From a virus, in IMG/VR virus record IMGVR_UViG_3300044612_002213, positions 1 through 32,503 of that record: a stretch of DNA of 32,503 nucleotides, one strand, 5' to 3'. Under the pieces are notes generated by a model. That model saw only the letters and a program-made list of their open reading frames with translations. It was not told the DNA's origin and did not search any database. Below, piece after piece: positions 12,337 through 17,365 of the stretch (within the stretch, counting starts at the first letter, position 1; every line of letters starts with the position of its first letter). Position numbers and translations under genes: made by a program.

Positions 12337-12711
12337 CTACGTTTTTCGTACATCAAGTTCAAAATTCTTAATAATACCATCTCTATTTTTATCTGTTAAA
12401 CATAGTTCATATCCATTTTCTAAAAACCATTGCAATTGACCAATTGTGTAAAAACACATAAAATTGCTTTTGTGTAATATGTGTGATTTATCTAATTGCT
12501 TATTTTCAAAATAAATCATCAATCTACAAGCGCCACATTCATAATCATTCATTGTATAGTATGTTCTTGCAATTTCAGTAACTACGTAATTTTTAATTTC
12601 TAACTCTTTGAATTTTTCATTAAGCCAAATAATTAATTTTTTATAAGTTAACCGTCCTAATGCTAACATCGGTTTTGTCGCATTGTGGGTTGGTTTTGTG
12701 TCTTTAAGCAT
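12337..12711 (-). CDS. Cassette-encoded protein with attC-encoded N-terminus (124 aa)
   Basis: The preferred start is the ATG at 12711, after an A/T-rich leader. A frame from 12765 adds 18 residues that simply read the attC loop. The first ~18 residues ('THNATKPMLALG') are attC-encoded. The body contains 'NYVVTEIARTYYTMNDYECG', 'CRLMIYFENKQ' and a Trp/Leu-rich stretch. The stop lies just upstream of the closing box. Family not recognised. Confidence 0.72.
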   Translation of the reverse strand: MLKDTKPTHNATKPMLALGRLTYKKLIIWLNEKFKELEIKNYVVTEIARTYYTMNDYECGACRLMIYFENKQLDKSHILHKSNFMCFYTIGQLQWFLENGYELCLTDKNRDGIIKNFELDVRKT

Positions 12712-12795
12712 AGTTTTAAATTTAAGATTAGTTTGTACTTGATTATTTAGTTTTTGGCTCGCCACAACGACGACAAAGCCGAAAACCGTGTGCCA
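12658..12795 (-). repeat. attC-like site with degenerate high-side box
   Basis: The low-side box GTTAGCATTA (complement of 12658-12667) and the arms GGCTTTGTCGTCGTTGTGG and CACAATGCGACAAAACC are clear. The high-side box reads GGCACACGG (complement of 12786-12795) in place of an RYYYAAC form, so one A of the core appears lost. This site may no longer recombine normally. Confidence 0.74.
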
Positions 12796-12797
12796 TT

Positions 12798-13067
12798 TTA
12801 ACGGACACCCCGTTCAATATCAAAATAATAATATGCTGAAATGTATAAAGACTTCCATTTATCTTTCGGAATATCGTCAGCTTCCATTATATCCCATAGG
12901 TCTTGCGGGTCGCAATGTCTATCAACGCCACCATAAGACCAAACACTTCTTATTCGGCAAAGTAAACGAGCCATTGTTTTATTGTAAACTTCATTGTTTC
13001 TAATATGCGAACCTTCCTGGCCTACGCATATTATTATTTCTCCGTCTTGATTTACTGTCTTGTTCAT
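12798..13067 (-). CDS. Cassette-encoded hypothetical protein (89 aa)
   Basis: A soluble protein with 'DGEIIICVGQEGSHIRNNEV', a Trp- and Cys-containing middle ('RSVWSYGGVDRHCDPQDLW') and an aromatic C-terminus. Family not recognised. The ATG has an A-rich leader (AATTTAAAATG). The site upstream of it is truncated (13088-13110), and no opening core box is visible between that fragment and the ORF. Confidence 0.7.
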   Translation of the reverse strand: MNKTVNQDGEIIICVGQEGSHIRNNEVYNKTMARLLCRIRSVWSYGGVDRHCDPQDLWDIMEADDIPKDKWKSLYISAYYYFDIERGVR

Positions 13068-13087
13068 TTTAAATTGTTGTTAATAAA

Positions 13088-13110
13088 AAGCCCCGATACG
13101 TTATGGGCAA
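13088..13110 (-). repeat. Truncated attC-like site (high-side half)
   Basis: The box GCCCATAAC (complement of 13101-13110 region) and the start of an arm, GTATCGGGGCTTTT, match the high-side half of the 7826-7928 site. The rest of the site and the opposite box are missing. The stop of the 13101 gene lies in the box. Confidence 0.62.
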
Positions 13111-13334
13111 TGCTTGAGCAACGTCCAATGAGAAGTAGTCTTATTCCCATTATCTACATCAAGCCCAATCCTATCGTCTTTTACTCTAGTAATCGTTGCT
13201 CTATAACCGAAATTATTACAATAATTATCCATAATTATAACCCTATCACCAACCTTGAAGTCAGCGCTGTTTATAACACCACCTAAACAAGATGGTGCGT
13301 CCAAGTCTTCTAACATTTGTTTTATCGTTGTCAT
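13101..13334 (-). CDS. Cassette-encoded SH3/KOW-like small protein with attC-encoded leader (77 aa)
   Basis: The body 'ADFKVGDRVIIMDNYCNNFG' followed by 'RATITRVKDDRIGLDVDNG' has the pattern of an SH3-like/KOW beta-barrel. The N-terminal 22 residues include 'PSCLGGVIN', the same attC-encoded leader as in the 7316 and 8318 proteins. The start ATG has an AAAATT leader. The stop TAA is in the closing box. It is the highest-coordinate gene of the array and so the first to be reached by read-through from the early operon. Confidence 0.74.
   Translation of the reverse strand: MTTIKQMLEDLDAPSCLGGVINSADFKVGDRVIIMDNYCNNFGYRATITRVKDDRIGLDVDNGNKTTSHWTLLKHCP
13264..13300 (-). repeat. attC half-site inside the 13101 coding sequence
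   Basis: The low-side arm CACCATCTTGTTTAGGTGGT and box GTTATAAAC (complement of 13269-13277) are those of the 7464/8481 site family. The matching high-side arm is absent, since the loop runs into a different site remnant at 13355-13415. Only half a site remains. Confidence 0.62.
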
Positions 13335-13354
13335 AATTTTTGTGTTTTTAAAAG

Positions 13355-13415
13355 CCGAAGTGATAACAGCAGGTAATCGCTATTGTGGCTTCGGGTTTGA
13401 TTTATAATTAATTTT
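13355..13415 (-). repeat. attC half-site at the high-coordinate end of the array
   Basis: Bases 13355-13415 match the low-side half of the 8184-8327 site nearly base for base: box GTTATCACTTCGG, arm, CCACAATAGCGATTACCTGC and loop as far as AATTTTG. The match then stops abruptly and a palindrome followed by phage genes begins. It marks the right-hand array boundary. Confidence 0.72.
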
Positions 13416-13442
13416 GAACTTGTAAAGATTTTTTACAAGTTC
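13416..13442. repeat. Perfect hairpin at the array/phage junction
   Basis: GAACTTGTAAA (13416-13426) is the exact reverse complement of TTTACAAGTTC (13432-13442), with a 5-base loop. It starts where attC homology ends and overlaps the stop codon of the 13441 gene. There is no T tract in either direction, so it is not a standard terminator. It could still block or protect leftward transcripts. Confidence 0.6.
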
Positions 13443-13581
13443 ATTTCATAACTTCATTAACAGCTTTCCTACTTATTTCTCTAATCTTTTTAACTCCTAA
13501 TTTTTTAATCGTTTCCAATTCAAAAAATACTCTAATAGGATACTTTACTTTTTCTCTATTCTCAAACTTCGGTCTTGCCAT
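13441..13581 (-). CDS. Small RHH-like basic protein (46 aa)
   Basis: A short basic protein beginning 'MARPKFENREKVKYPIRVFF' and continuing 'KLGVKKIREISRKAVNEVMK'. A beta-compatible strand followed by two helices suggests a ribbon-helix-helix DNA-binding protein, similar in style to the 19341 protein. It is the last gene of the early operon before the array. The spacing and an A-rich leader (AAAAAAAGATATG) support translation. Confidence 0.55.
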   Translation of the reverse strand: MARPKFENREKVKYPIRVFFELETIKKLGVKKIREISRKAVNEVMK

Positions 13582-13642
13582 ATCTTTTTTTACAAAAATA
13601 ATAATTAAAATGACACTAAAACCATTATAGTGTAATTTATAA

Positions 13643-13891
13643 TCATTCTAAATTAATACTACTGCTATAAATCATAAACACCTCTTCATTTTCAAGGTCA
13701 AAGTATAAATCATAATAACTTATTTGCTGTAAAGCATTCTGAATTATAAGCAACTGGTGAAAGGTATATGATTTTTTTAAGTTTGCAAGTCCGTATAAAG
13801 GCAAGGCATTTAAACCATGCCCCTCAACTATTCTTTCAATAGTTCCATAATCAACTCCGCAGAAATAAGCTATATTGTTTATTGAGTACAT
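13643..13891 (-). CDS. Small early protein, HTH-like (82 aa)
   Basis: 'SINNIAYFCGVDYGTIERIV' at the N-terminus has a helix-turn-helix-like look, followed by a helical segment and an acidic C-terminal strand. Its ATG touches the stop of the upstream gene. The family is not recognised. A regulator or replication accessory is possible by position only. Confidence 0.65.
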   Translation of the reverse strand: MYSINNIAYFCGVDYGTIERIVEGHGLNALPLYGLANLKKSYTFHQLLIIQNALQQISYYDLYFDLENEEVFMIYSSSINLE

Positions 13892-14592
13892 TATTTTATA
13901 ATTAATCGTTTACGCTTTAAATAGTCTAAATATGGTTTCATTTCATCTTTTTTTGACCAATCTAAAATAGTTTCTTCAAGCATAGTTCTATCCATATTTA
14001 AAACCATTTTATCAATATCAGAAATCATATTATCAAATATTTTTTTCTGTTCTTTTTTCTTTTGTATGTTTTTATAATACAAATCAACAGCAGAATTATT
14101 ACTTATAAATTCTGTTTTTTCTACTTGATAGTTTTGTTCTCTTATTTCAGCTTTTTTGTCTAAGTATTTTGGAAACCAATCCCCTAAAATTAAATTACTA
14201 TCAACACCTCTTCCAGTACTTCCAAACTTTCCAGTTCGAGCCATTTTTAAAAAAATGATAATATCTTCTAAAGTTTCATATTGGAAGTTTTCTAAAATAT
14301 CGACTGTTAATGTTTCAATTTGAGTGGGATTTAATTTTGTTGAAAATCCAAAACTATCAATAAAACGAGTTACTAATACATTTACAACACTAAATCCTAT
14401 CTGACCAGCTTCTCCCTTAAAAACACTTTTGATTAATGCTTTATCAAAAGTTTGCTGAATAGTTAATTGCATTTCAACTGGTGCTATTGATACAGTCCCA
14501 GCAATAATGTTTTTACTTAAATCTAAAGTTTTTTGCTGTTTCGCTATTAAATGCGTCGATAGCGATTTCTGTGTTTGTTCGTTGTTCGACAT
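13891..14592 (-). CDS. Early protein downstream of a replication-organiser-like gene (233 aa)
   Basis: I chose the ATG at 14592 rather than the ATT/ATG extension to 14619. The gene overlaps the end of the 14513 gene by ~80 bases. The product has a helical N-terminal half with 'TFDKALIKSVFKGEAGQIGF', then 'FLKMARTGKFGSTGRGVDSN' and 'GDWFPKYLDKKAEI', and a Lys-rich helical C-terminus. Similar proteins follow replisome-organiser genes in Bacteroidetes phages, so a helicase-loader-like role is plausible, but there is no Walker A motif. Confidence 0.72.
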   Translation of the reverse strand: MSNNEQTQKSLSTHLIAKQQKTLDLSKNIIAGTVSIAPVEMQLTIQQTFDKALIKSVFKGEAGQIGFSVVNVLVTRFIDSFGFSTKLNPTQIETLTVDILENFQYETLEDIIIFLKMARTGKFGSTGRGVDSNLILGDWFPKYLDKKAEIREQNYQVEKTEFISNNSAVDLYYKNIQKKKEQKKIFDNMISDIDKMVLNMDRTMLEETILDWSKKDEMKPYLDYLKRKRLIIK

Positions 14593-15259
14593 TTTTATTT
14601 TTGTTTTTAATATTATCAATCCATTCCCAATTAAAACCGCTCCAAGAATTTGAAACTATTACTTCTAAAATTTCATTTAAGTTGCAGTTTCTTTTTTCAA
14701 TTTCAGAAATAAATTTTTTAAATGCAGTTTCGGTGTTTGATGCTTTTTTGTTTTTTCTGACTTTTAACCAATCATCAATTAAATTTTCTTTAAAACCATA
14801 TTCAATTAATTTTTTTTTGAAACTAAATAAATTATTTTTTGTTTCTTTTTTTAAAAGAATATCACTTACATTATCACTTACATTATCATTAACACTTACA
14901 TTAACATTATCATTAACACTTACAGTTGAATTTGTTGAACTTTGTTGAACAAAATCAACATTTGTTGAATTTGTTGAACTTTGTTGATTTTCTTTTGATA
15001 ATCTTTTTGCTTCGGCACTTGCTTTACCCGCCTTACTTCTTCCTTCTAAAGTTTGTTCCCATTTTACCAAATCTCTTTTTAATTGTGCCTTTATTGGTTC
15101 AAAAGCTACATTAACAAGTAATTCATCAGTAATAGGATTTTCATCGTTTACGTAAGCGTAAATGTGTTTAAGTAACCTACCAGCGACATCATCAGGCAAA
15201 TGCTTAATTAATCCAAAAGTATCTGTATAAAGTACAAATGATTTTTTATTTTCAGCCAT
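14513..15259 (-). CDS. Putative replisome organiser / replication initiation protein (DUF6291-like N-terminus)
   Basis: Residues ~1-85 ('KSFVLYTDTFGLIKHLPDDV', 'GRLLKHIYAYVNDENPITDE', 'RSKAGKASAEAKRL') have the organisation of the domain found at the N-terminus of phage replication initiators in Bacteroidetes and Firmicutes. A low-complexity linker follows with repeats of 'QQSSTNSTN' and 'NVSVNDNVSDN', then a helical C-terminal domain with 'WSGFNWEWIDNI' at about 215-226, typical of DnaD-like or organiser C-termini. It has its own promoter and a structured leader upstream. Confidence 0.75.
   Translation of the reverse strand: MAENKKSFVLYTDTFGLIKHLPDDVAGRLLKHIYAYVNDENPITDELLVNVAFEPIKAQLKRDLVKWEQTLEGRSKAGKASAEAKRLSKENQQSSTNSTNVDFVQQSSTNSTVSVNDNVNVSVNDNVSDNVSDILLKKETKNNLFSFKKKLIEYGFKENLIDDWLKVRKNKKASNTETAFKKFISEIEKRNCNLNEILEVIVSNSWSGFNWEWIDNIKNKNKNVEQRTNTEIAIDAFNSETAKNFRFK
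14855..14960. repeat. Short tandem repeats in the linker of the replication protein gene
   Basis: Units of the type ATTAACACTTAC / ATTATCACTTAC (plus strand) are repeated about six times, encoding the Asn/Val/Ser/Asp linker. TTTGTTGAA units next to them encode the Ser/Thr/Asn part. Slippage here could change linker length without shifting the reading frame, since units are multiples of three. Confidence 0.65.
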
Positions 15260-15281
15260 AATATAAATATAATTAAATGCA

Positions 15282-15364
15282 AAACTCCCATAAATCCCCG
15301 CTTCTCACTTCGGTTCATTATAGGAGTTTGTGTAATTTCTTTAAGTTGGTATAATGTGAGAAGC
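15282..15364 (-). promoter_or_regulatory. Structured leader of the replication gene
   Basis: GCTTCTCAC (15300-15308) is a perfect reverse complement of GTGAGAAGC (15356-15364), and inside it ATTATA (15317-15322) pairs with TATAAT (15350-15355). A competing pairing is possible between AAACTCC (15282-15288) and GGAGTTT (15323-15329), whose loop would break the first stem. This lies wholly between the promoter and the start codon, as expected for a 5' UTR switch or operator. Confidence 0.45.
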
Positions 15365-15375
15365 CAACTACTCCA

Positions 15376-15405
15376 CAAAGATAAAAAATTAATCGAATAA
15401 ATCAA
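15376..15405 (-). promoter_or_regulatory. Bacteroidetes-type promoter (TTG-N19-TAnnTTTG)
   Basis: On the minus strand TTG (complement of 15403-15405) is followed after exactly 19 bases by TATCTTTG (complement of 15376-15383), the -33/-7 pair used by the primary sigma factor in Bacteroidetes. Transcription would start near 15370, ~110 bases before the replication gene, giving an internal promoter within the early operon. Confidence 0.55.
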
Positions 15406-15652
15406 CTAAATTTTTGATTTTTTCATAATCAGAATTTTTTAAGGAATATTCAAAATACCATCCATCAGAATAAGCATCCTTCCAGGTTATAGTTTTTCGA
15501 TTTAATTCAACTCCGAAAGGTATTTCAAAGTTTCTACGGATTTCACGTGAACAGTTGGAAGCTTTAATTAGCCAAATGTTCTTGATGCTTAAAGGCGTTC
15601 CTGATAAGAAGTGCTTAATAAGTCTTTTTTGAATAGGTGATGTAATTTTCAT
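15389..15652 (-). CDS. Small winged-helix-like protein (87 aa)
   Basis: The pattern 'IQKRLIKHFLSGTPLSIKNI' followed by a helix and 'FGVELNRKTITW...GWYFEYSL' resembles the small winged-helix proteins frequent in phage early regions, which predict DNA binding. The ATG is preceded by the stop of the nuclease gene. The stop lies in the promoter region of the next gene. Function unknown. Confidence 0.68.
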   Translation of the reverse strand: MKITSPIQKRLIKHFLSGTPLSIKNIWLIKASNCSREIRRNFEIPFGVELNRKTITWKDAYSDGWYFEYSLKNSDYEKIKNLVDLFD

Positions 15653-15655
15653 AAT

Positions 15656-16042
15656 TTAAGTTTTTAAATATTTATCGATTTCTTTTATTATTGTTTGAAA
15701 ATCCCAAGCGAAAAAAGACTTATATCCCTTTTCGTTTAGTTTTAAAATAGTTTCAAGTTGGTTTTTTAAATGGTCTTTTTGTGATGCTTTAATCTCACCA
15801 TTTAGCTTGTATGGTGTTGTTATCTTTAACTCAATAAACAATCCTTTATAAACGCTATTTGGCTCTAAAATTAGCAAATCAGGGCAATGAAAACCACTCT
15901 TTTGTATTGCTTTGTTTCGGTTTTGTTGCGCTGGTGTTAAACTCAAACTTGCAACAGTATCGGACAAATAAAATACATTTGGATATTGATAGTTTAAGTA
16001 CTGACAAACTGCCTTTTGAAGTTCAAATTCTGCGTGTTTCAT
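15656..16042 (-). CDS. VRR-NUC-type (PD-(D/E)xK) endonuclease
   Basis: The 128-residue protein shows the nuclease core: an acidic residue in the N-terminal helix (Glu5/Glu9), 'HCPDLLIL' with Asp55, then 'FIELKI' with Glu71 and Lys73, and a C-terminal helix-strand 'GYKSFFAWDFQTIIKEIDKY'. Stand-alone VRR-NUC domains act as structure-specific nucleases and are common in phage replication-recombination blocks. It lies between a small helical protein and the winged-helix gene, in the same operon as NinB and the annealing protein. Confidence 0.82.
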   Translation of the reverse strand: MKHAEFELQKAVCQYLNYQYPNVFYLSDTVASLSLTPAQQNRNKAIQKSGFHCPDLLILEPNSVYKGLFIELKITTPYKLNGEIKASQKDHLKNQLETILKLNEKGYKSFFAWDFQTIIKEIDKYLKT

Positions 16043-16295
16043 AATCTTTTATAAAAAGTTCTAATAATTCATCGTTTGTTTTTACTTGAACAGAAAATAA
16101 GCCATTTCTCCATTCATTACTATATCTGCGATAACCTTTTAAGGATACCCAAAGCAAAAACTTAAACATAAATTCTTTGCTATACATATCTTTGTTGCAT
16201 ATTCTTTCAATATCATACATTTGAGTTTGAAGTGCTATGACACCTAATTCATTAGATAAATAGCTAAATAACTCTTGTTGTGGTGGATTTTCCAT
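16023..16295 (-). CDS. Early hypothetical protein (90 aa)
   Basis: A helical, aromatic-rich protein ('EFMFKFLLWVSLKGYRRYSN') with an acidic C-terminus. Its end overlaps the start of the nuclease gene by 20 bases, and the start follows the NinB gene's stop by 2 bases, so it is coupled to both. The family is not recognised. Confidence 0.68.
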   Translation of the reverse strand: MENPPQQELFSYLSNELGVIALQTQMYDIERICNKDMYSKEFMFKFLLWVSLKGYRRYSNEWRNGLFSVQVKTNDELLELFIKDYETRRI

Positions 16296-16297
16296 TT

Positions 16298-16729
16298 TTA
16301 TAATTTTAGTGTTAAGTCCTCATTCGGAAGTGGCGCATCTACATTAAACCATTCTTTCAAATGTTCTCTAATTTCAGTATGATAGACTTCCATTTCAGTT
16401 GTTGTATTTTCGGTTGTTGATTTTGGAACTTTGATAATTTGCCCTGTACTTTCATTTACCTTTTCGTTAAAGCAAAAGTTTTCTTTTAAGTAGCAATGCG
16501 TTTTTTCAATGCTCCAAACTTCGCCCCAAGTATCTAAAATTGCGTTTTGAGTTAATGGAATTAAAACACTCCAGTAATACCTATTTTGTTGATTAGAACG
16601 TTTCTTTTTTGGTTTGTCAAAAGTTATAACAACCTCTTTACCCTCAAATGATTTAATCGCCTGAATAACAGTATTTCTATTTCTTTTGAATAAACCATTA
16701 AGGATTGAGGTTGTTATTTCTATTTTCAT
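16298..16729 (-). CDS. ninB: NinB-like recombination protein
   Basis: At residues 44-53 the sequence RSNQQNRYYW and the following 'LIPLTQNAI' match the hallmark of NinB (lambda Orf), a single-strand DNA-binding recombination mediator that helps SSB-coated DNA be used by annealing proteins. The length (143) fits the family. Here it sits one gene away from an SSB-like protein and close to a Rad52/Sak annealing protein, completing a phage recombination set. Confidence 0.85.
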   Translation of the reverse strand: MKIEITTSILNGLFKRNRNTVIQAIKSFEGKEVVITFDKPKKKRSNQQNRYYWSVLIPLTQNAILDTWGEVWSIEKTHCYLKENFCFNEKVNESTGQIIKVPKSTTENTTTEMEVYHTEIREHLKEWFNVDAPLPNEDLTLKL

Positions 16730-16776
16730 ACTTCTAAATCAAAAAGTTCAATTAATAGTTTAAGGTTTTTATTTTC

Positions 16777-17136
16777 TCAAAAGGGTAAATCGTCGTGTTC
16801 TTCTTCTTTAAATTCTGTTGTTGTAGCAAAAGGTGCTGTATCGTTTGCAATATTTTGACCGTTTGCAATATCGGTTTTCTCAATTTTCCAACCATTTAAA
16901 CTACAATAGTATTTTCCATTGTATTCGTTACCTCGAATATTGATACTAACTTTTACCTCTTGCCCGATTTGATACTTGTCAAGAATATCTGTTTTGTCCT
17001 GAACAAAATCAATCGGGATTTTTTGGCTGTATTGCTCATCGGTTGCAATTACAATTGTTCTTTTTTTGAAAGTTCCAGCACTTCCTACTACTTCTGTTTG
17101 TCCAATAAAATGGATTTTTCCGTTTACTTCGCTCAT
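16777..17136 (-). CDS. SSB-like OB-fold protein (DUF3127-like) with DDLPF tip
   Basis: The 119-residue protein begins with a beta-rich domain ('GKIHFIGQTEVVGSAGTFKK', 'QKIPIDFVQDKTDIL', 'GQEVKVSINIRG') that fits an OB fold, followed by a disordered Thr/Ala/Glu-rich tail ending in DDLPF (residues 115-119). That ending mimics the DDDIPF-type tip through which bacterial SSB recruits partners. Probable role: binding single-stranded phage DNA and recruiting replication and recombination proteins such as the neighbouring NinB. Confidence 0.82.
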   Translation of the reverse strand: MSEVNGKIHFIGQTEVVGSAGTFKKRTIVIATDEQYSQKIPIDFVQDKTDILDKYQIGQEVKVSINIRGNEYNGKYYCSLNGWKIEKTDIANGQNIANDTAPFATTTEFKEEEHDDLPF

Positions 17137-17137
17137 C

Positions 17138-17365
17138 TTAATTGTTTTTTAAATTATGTCGTTTGTTAAATAAATATTCTTGTAAATCTTTAGTAGCTTT
17201 CTTTTTAGCTTTGTAAAGCATCCTGTAATTAGCATCGTCTTGGTTTTCTTGCCATTCGTTGGCTTCCCTAACTTCTATTGATAAAAGTTTGTTTCTAAAT
17301 TCGGGAGAGAGTTCGTTGAACTCCTGCTCCCGCATTATTGCAAATATTTCTTTTGACGCTCCCAT
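17138..17365 (-). CDS. Early hypothetical protein (75 aa)
   Basis: A charged helical protein ('REQEFNELSPEFRNKLLSIE', 'MLYKAKKKATKDLQEYLFNK'). It sits between the annealing protein and the SSB-like gene with 0-1 base junctions, so it is co-translated with both and is probably part of the recombination module. No family recognised. Confidence 0.7.
   Translation of the reverse strand: MGASKEIFAIMREQEFNELSPEFRNKLLSIEVREANEWQENQDDANYRMLYKAKKKATKDLQEYLFNKRHNLKNN

Larger units (their letters stand above)
3317..13415 (-). mobile_element. Integron-type gene-cassette array without a visible integrase (CALIN-like), embedded in phage genome
   Basis: About 10 kb of leftward small ORFs is punctuated by imperfect palindromes of ~90-190 bp. 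Each is bounded by core boxes (RYYYAAC / GTTRRRY type) with inner L''/L' stems, as in attC sites. Across a cassette the flanking boxes are reverse complements of each other (for example TTAGCGAT...ATCGCTAA for the 3359 gene), while the two boxes of one site usually differ. There is no tyrosine recombinase and no clear attI. Both outer ends are remnants: a lone box at 3317-3325 and half a site at 13355-13415. Phage lysis genes lie on one side and the phage replication operon on the other, so the block lies within the phage. Confidence 0.8.

Noticed and set aside
3317-13415. CRISPR array
   Set aside because: Repeat elements are long, variable palindromes separated by coding sequences of 130-830 bases, with no constant short repeat and spacer spacing and no cas genes.
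3317-13415. Insertion sequences or mobile introns as the source of the repeats
   Set aside because: No transposase, reverse transcriptase or maturase is present, and box matching across each gene fits cassette recombination better than transposition.
14571-14948. Plus-strand frame of 125 codons with repeated Leu-Thr
   Set aside because: It is the complement of the repeat linker of the 14513 gene and has no independent features.
15208-15405. Leftward frame of 65 codons with a hydrophobic start
   Set aside because: It spans the promoter and structured leader of the replication gene and overlaps that gene's start; better explained as a regulatory region.
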